DNA from: Phycisphaerales bacterium
Lineage (GTDB): Bacteria; Planctomycetota; Phycisphaerae; Tepidisphaerales; Tepidisphaeraceae
DNA: 5,768 nt
NCBI GenBank assembly: GCA_028288875.1
Contig: JAQGHK010000333.1
Coordinates: 1 to 5,768, forward strand
Direction: 5' to 3'
The notes beneath the pieces were generated by a model. It searched no databases. It was given only the letters and a program-made list of their open reading frames with translations, and had not been told where the DNA came from. Numbering within the stretch: the first letter of the stretch is position 1; each line of letters opens with the position of its first letter. Below, piece by piece: positions 4,598 through 5,768 of the stretch. Both the position numbers and the translations under genes were made by a program.

Positions 4598-5768
4598 TCA
4601 AGGCCGCATAGCGGCTTCAATCTCCTTTACGGTCTTGGGGATCTTGGCCGTCAGATTCTTGTTGCCGGCCCGGGTTAGCAGCAGGTCATCCTCGATCCGC
4701 ACGCCAAGCTGCCGATCCGGCAGATAGACGCCCGGCTCAATCGTGATGACGGTATTCGCCTTCAGCGGATGATCCGGCACGGCATCGTGAACGCTCAGCC
4801 CCAACGGATGGCCGATGGAATGGATGAACGCGTCGCCGAGGCCGGCCTTATCGATCACGGTCCGCGCGGCGGCGTCGATGTCGCTCAGCCGCACGCCCGG
4901 CTTGCTGGCCTTGATCGCGGCCAGCTGCGAGGCGAGGACGACTTCGTACACCTCGCGCTGATCCGCCGTGAACTTGCCGTTCACGGGATACGTTCGTGTG
5001 ACGTCCGACGCATACCCGCCGAACGACGCGGCCGAGTCGATGACGACCAGATGGCCGTCTTCCAGCGGGCGATTGTTCTGAATGTAGTGCAGCACCGTGC
5101 CGCCCATGCCGCCGCCGACGATGGTGCCGTAGGCGATGCCGCCGCCCTGCTGCTTGTAGACCGTTTCGAGCGCGAGCTGCAGTTGCCCTTCGTTCAGGCC
5201 CGGCCGGATGTGCGGAACAGCTTGGCGGTAGGCCAGCTCCGTGATCTCGGCCGCGCGGACGATCAACGCAATTTCAGCCGGCGACTTGGTCGCTCGCATG
5301 GACAACAGCAGCCCGGTCCGGTCTTCAATGCGAACGCCCGGAATGCGCTGCGCGACCTGCTGGAAAATCGCCAGGTCCGCCGACACGGCCGCGGGATAAA
5401 CCGCGAACGGCAGCACGCAGGCGGCCTGCTTCGCCCGGCGCAGGGCCGCCGTCACCATGCCGGGCAGCATTGATGTGCGTAGCACCGTGCCGAATCCAGT
5501 CTGCTTCTTTAGTTCGGCGTTGATGATGGCGCGATAGCCGTCCCACCGCTCCGCCTCGGAATTCACCGGCCGAAGGAACAACGCGATGCGCCGTTCCGGC
5601 TGCGGGTGCCCGCCGTCGAAAAGGACGAACGCGCCCGATTCATTTTCGATGCCGGTGAGATACACAAAGTTCGCATCGGTCTTGAAACTGCCGCTCGCAC
5701 CGTCGCCTGCAGCCACAATCGCAATGCTTCCGCCCAGCGACTTGAGCAGGGTTTCTCGGCGTTTCGAA
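4598..5768 (-). CDS. pepP: Xaa-Pro aminopeptidase, M24B (N-terminus beyond right edge)
   Basis: A cytoplasmic-type metallopeptidase expected to release an N-terminal residue preceding proline. The frame stays open from the stop (4598-4600) to the edge. Upstream of the GTG at 5714-5716 it reads S-K-R-R-E-T-L-L-K-S-L-G-G-S-I-A-I-V, typical of the AMP_N domain, so the true start is outside. Numbering from that GTG, the N-terminal domain shows F17-x-Y-L-T-G. The pita-bread catalytic domain carries all five metal ligands: D227 (V-I-D-S-A-A), D238 (S-D-V-T-R-T), H303 (I-G-H-P-L-G-L), E327 (I-E-P-G-V-Y) and E342 (R-I-E-D-D). It also has H210, H299 and H310, which match E. coli PepP H243, H350 and H361 by spacing. 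Two dinuclear-site metals, usually manganese, are expected. The gene lies upstream of and codirectional with the sigma gene, but a 123-bp gap with its own promoter suggests separate transcription. Confidence 0.95.
   Translation of the reverse strand, partial: SKRRETLLKSLGGSIAIVAAGDGASGSFKTDANFVYLTGIENESGAFVLFDGGHPQPERRIALFLRPVNSEAERWDGYRAIINAELKKQTGFGTVLRTSMLPGMVTAALRRAKQAACVLPFAVYPAAVSADLAIFQQVAQRIPGVRIEDRTGLLLSMRATKSPAEIALIVRAAEITELAYRQAVPHIRPGLNEGQLQLALETVYKQQGGGIAYGTIVGGGMGGTVLHYIQNNRPLEDGHLVVIDSAASFGGYASDVTRTYPVNGKFTADQREVYEVVLASQLAAIKASKPGVRLSDIDAAARTVIDKAGLGDAFIHSIGHPLGLSVHDAVPDHPLKANTVITIEPGVYLPDRQLGVRIEDDLLLTRAGNKNLTAKIPKTVKEIEAAMRP

Noticed and set aside
4769..5473. Plus-strand open frame of 234 codons over the aminopeptidase
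   Set aside because: It is antisense to a gene with a complete set of metal ligands, is Arg/Ala-rich, and shows no recognisable domain.
5714..5716. GTG as the start of the aminopeptidase
   Set aside because: The upstream codons to the window edge are in frame and read as typical AMP_N domain sequence, so the gene begins outside the window.

Overview
The window is GC-rich, gene-dense and ordinary in base composition, with no mobile element, RNA gene or CRISPR array that I can see. The best clue to the organism is the sigma factor gene (2867-4474). A C-terminal sigma-70 region 2 behind several N-terminal helix-turn-helix segments is a design I associate with Planctomycetota. The short-signal lipoproteins and a GTAGGGGCGA-type palindromic repeat fit that. 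My guess is a planctomycete, possibly of the Phycisphaerae; this is inference from family resemblance, not a database result.

Layout: (1) 1-681, minus strand: a lipoprotein of unknown function with a GTG start, running off the left edge. (2) 682-835: a divergent control region with a hairpin, a tandem 13-bp direct repeat and a likely promoter. (3) 836-2744, plus strand: a tight three-gene operon joined by two 4-bp ATGA overlaps. It encodes a RegA/PrrA/ActR-type response regulator, a DNA-3-methyladenine glycosylase of the AAG/MPG family, and a predicted lipoprotein alpha/beta hydrolase. (4) 2745-2866: a convergent gap holding a 72-bp triple-palindrome element. (5) 2867-4474, minus strand: an unusual sigma-70-family protein. 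(6) 4598 to the right edge, minus strand: an M24B Xaa-Pro aminopeptidase whose N-terminus lies outside the window.

The operon places a possible redox-responsive regulator with a base-excision repair enzyme that removes alkylated purines and with a cell-envelope hydrolase. This suggests a stress-related unit, although no sensor kinase is present here. Both the response regulator and the sigma gene have a -10-like hexamer 6-7 nt before the probable start codon and no clear ribosome binding site, so both may be leaderless messages.

The most notable item is the sigma-like protein. Its region 4.2 is 14 residues shorter than that of E. coli RpoD, exactly where the -35 recognition helix-turn-helix should be. 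Its region 2 also lacks the tryptophan pair used in promoter melting. Three upstream helix-turn-helix segments may supply the DNA contacts instead.
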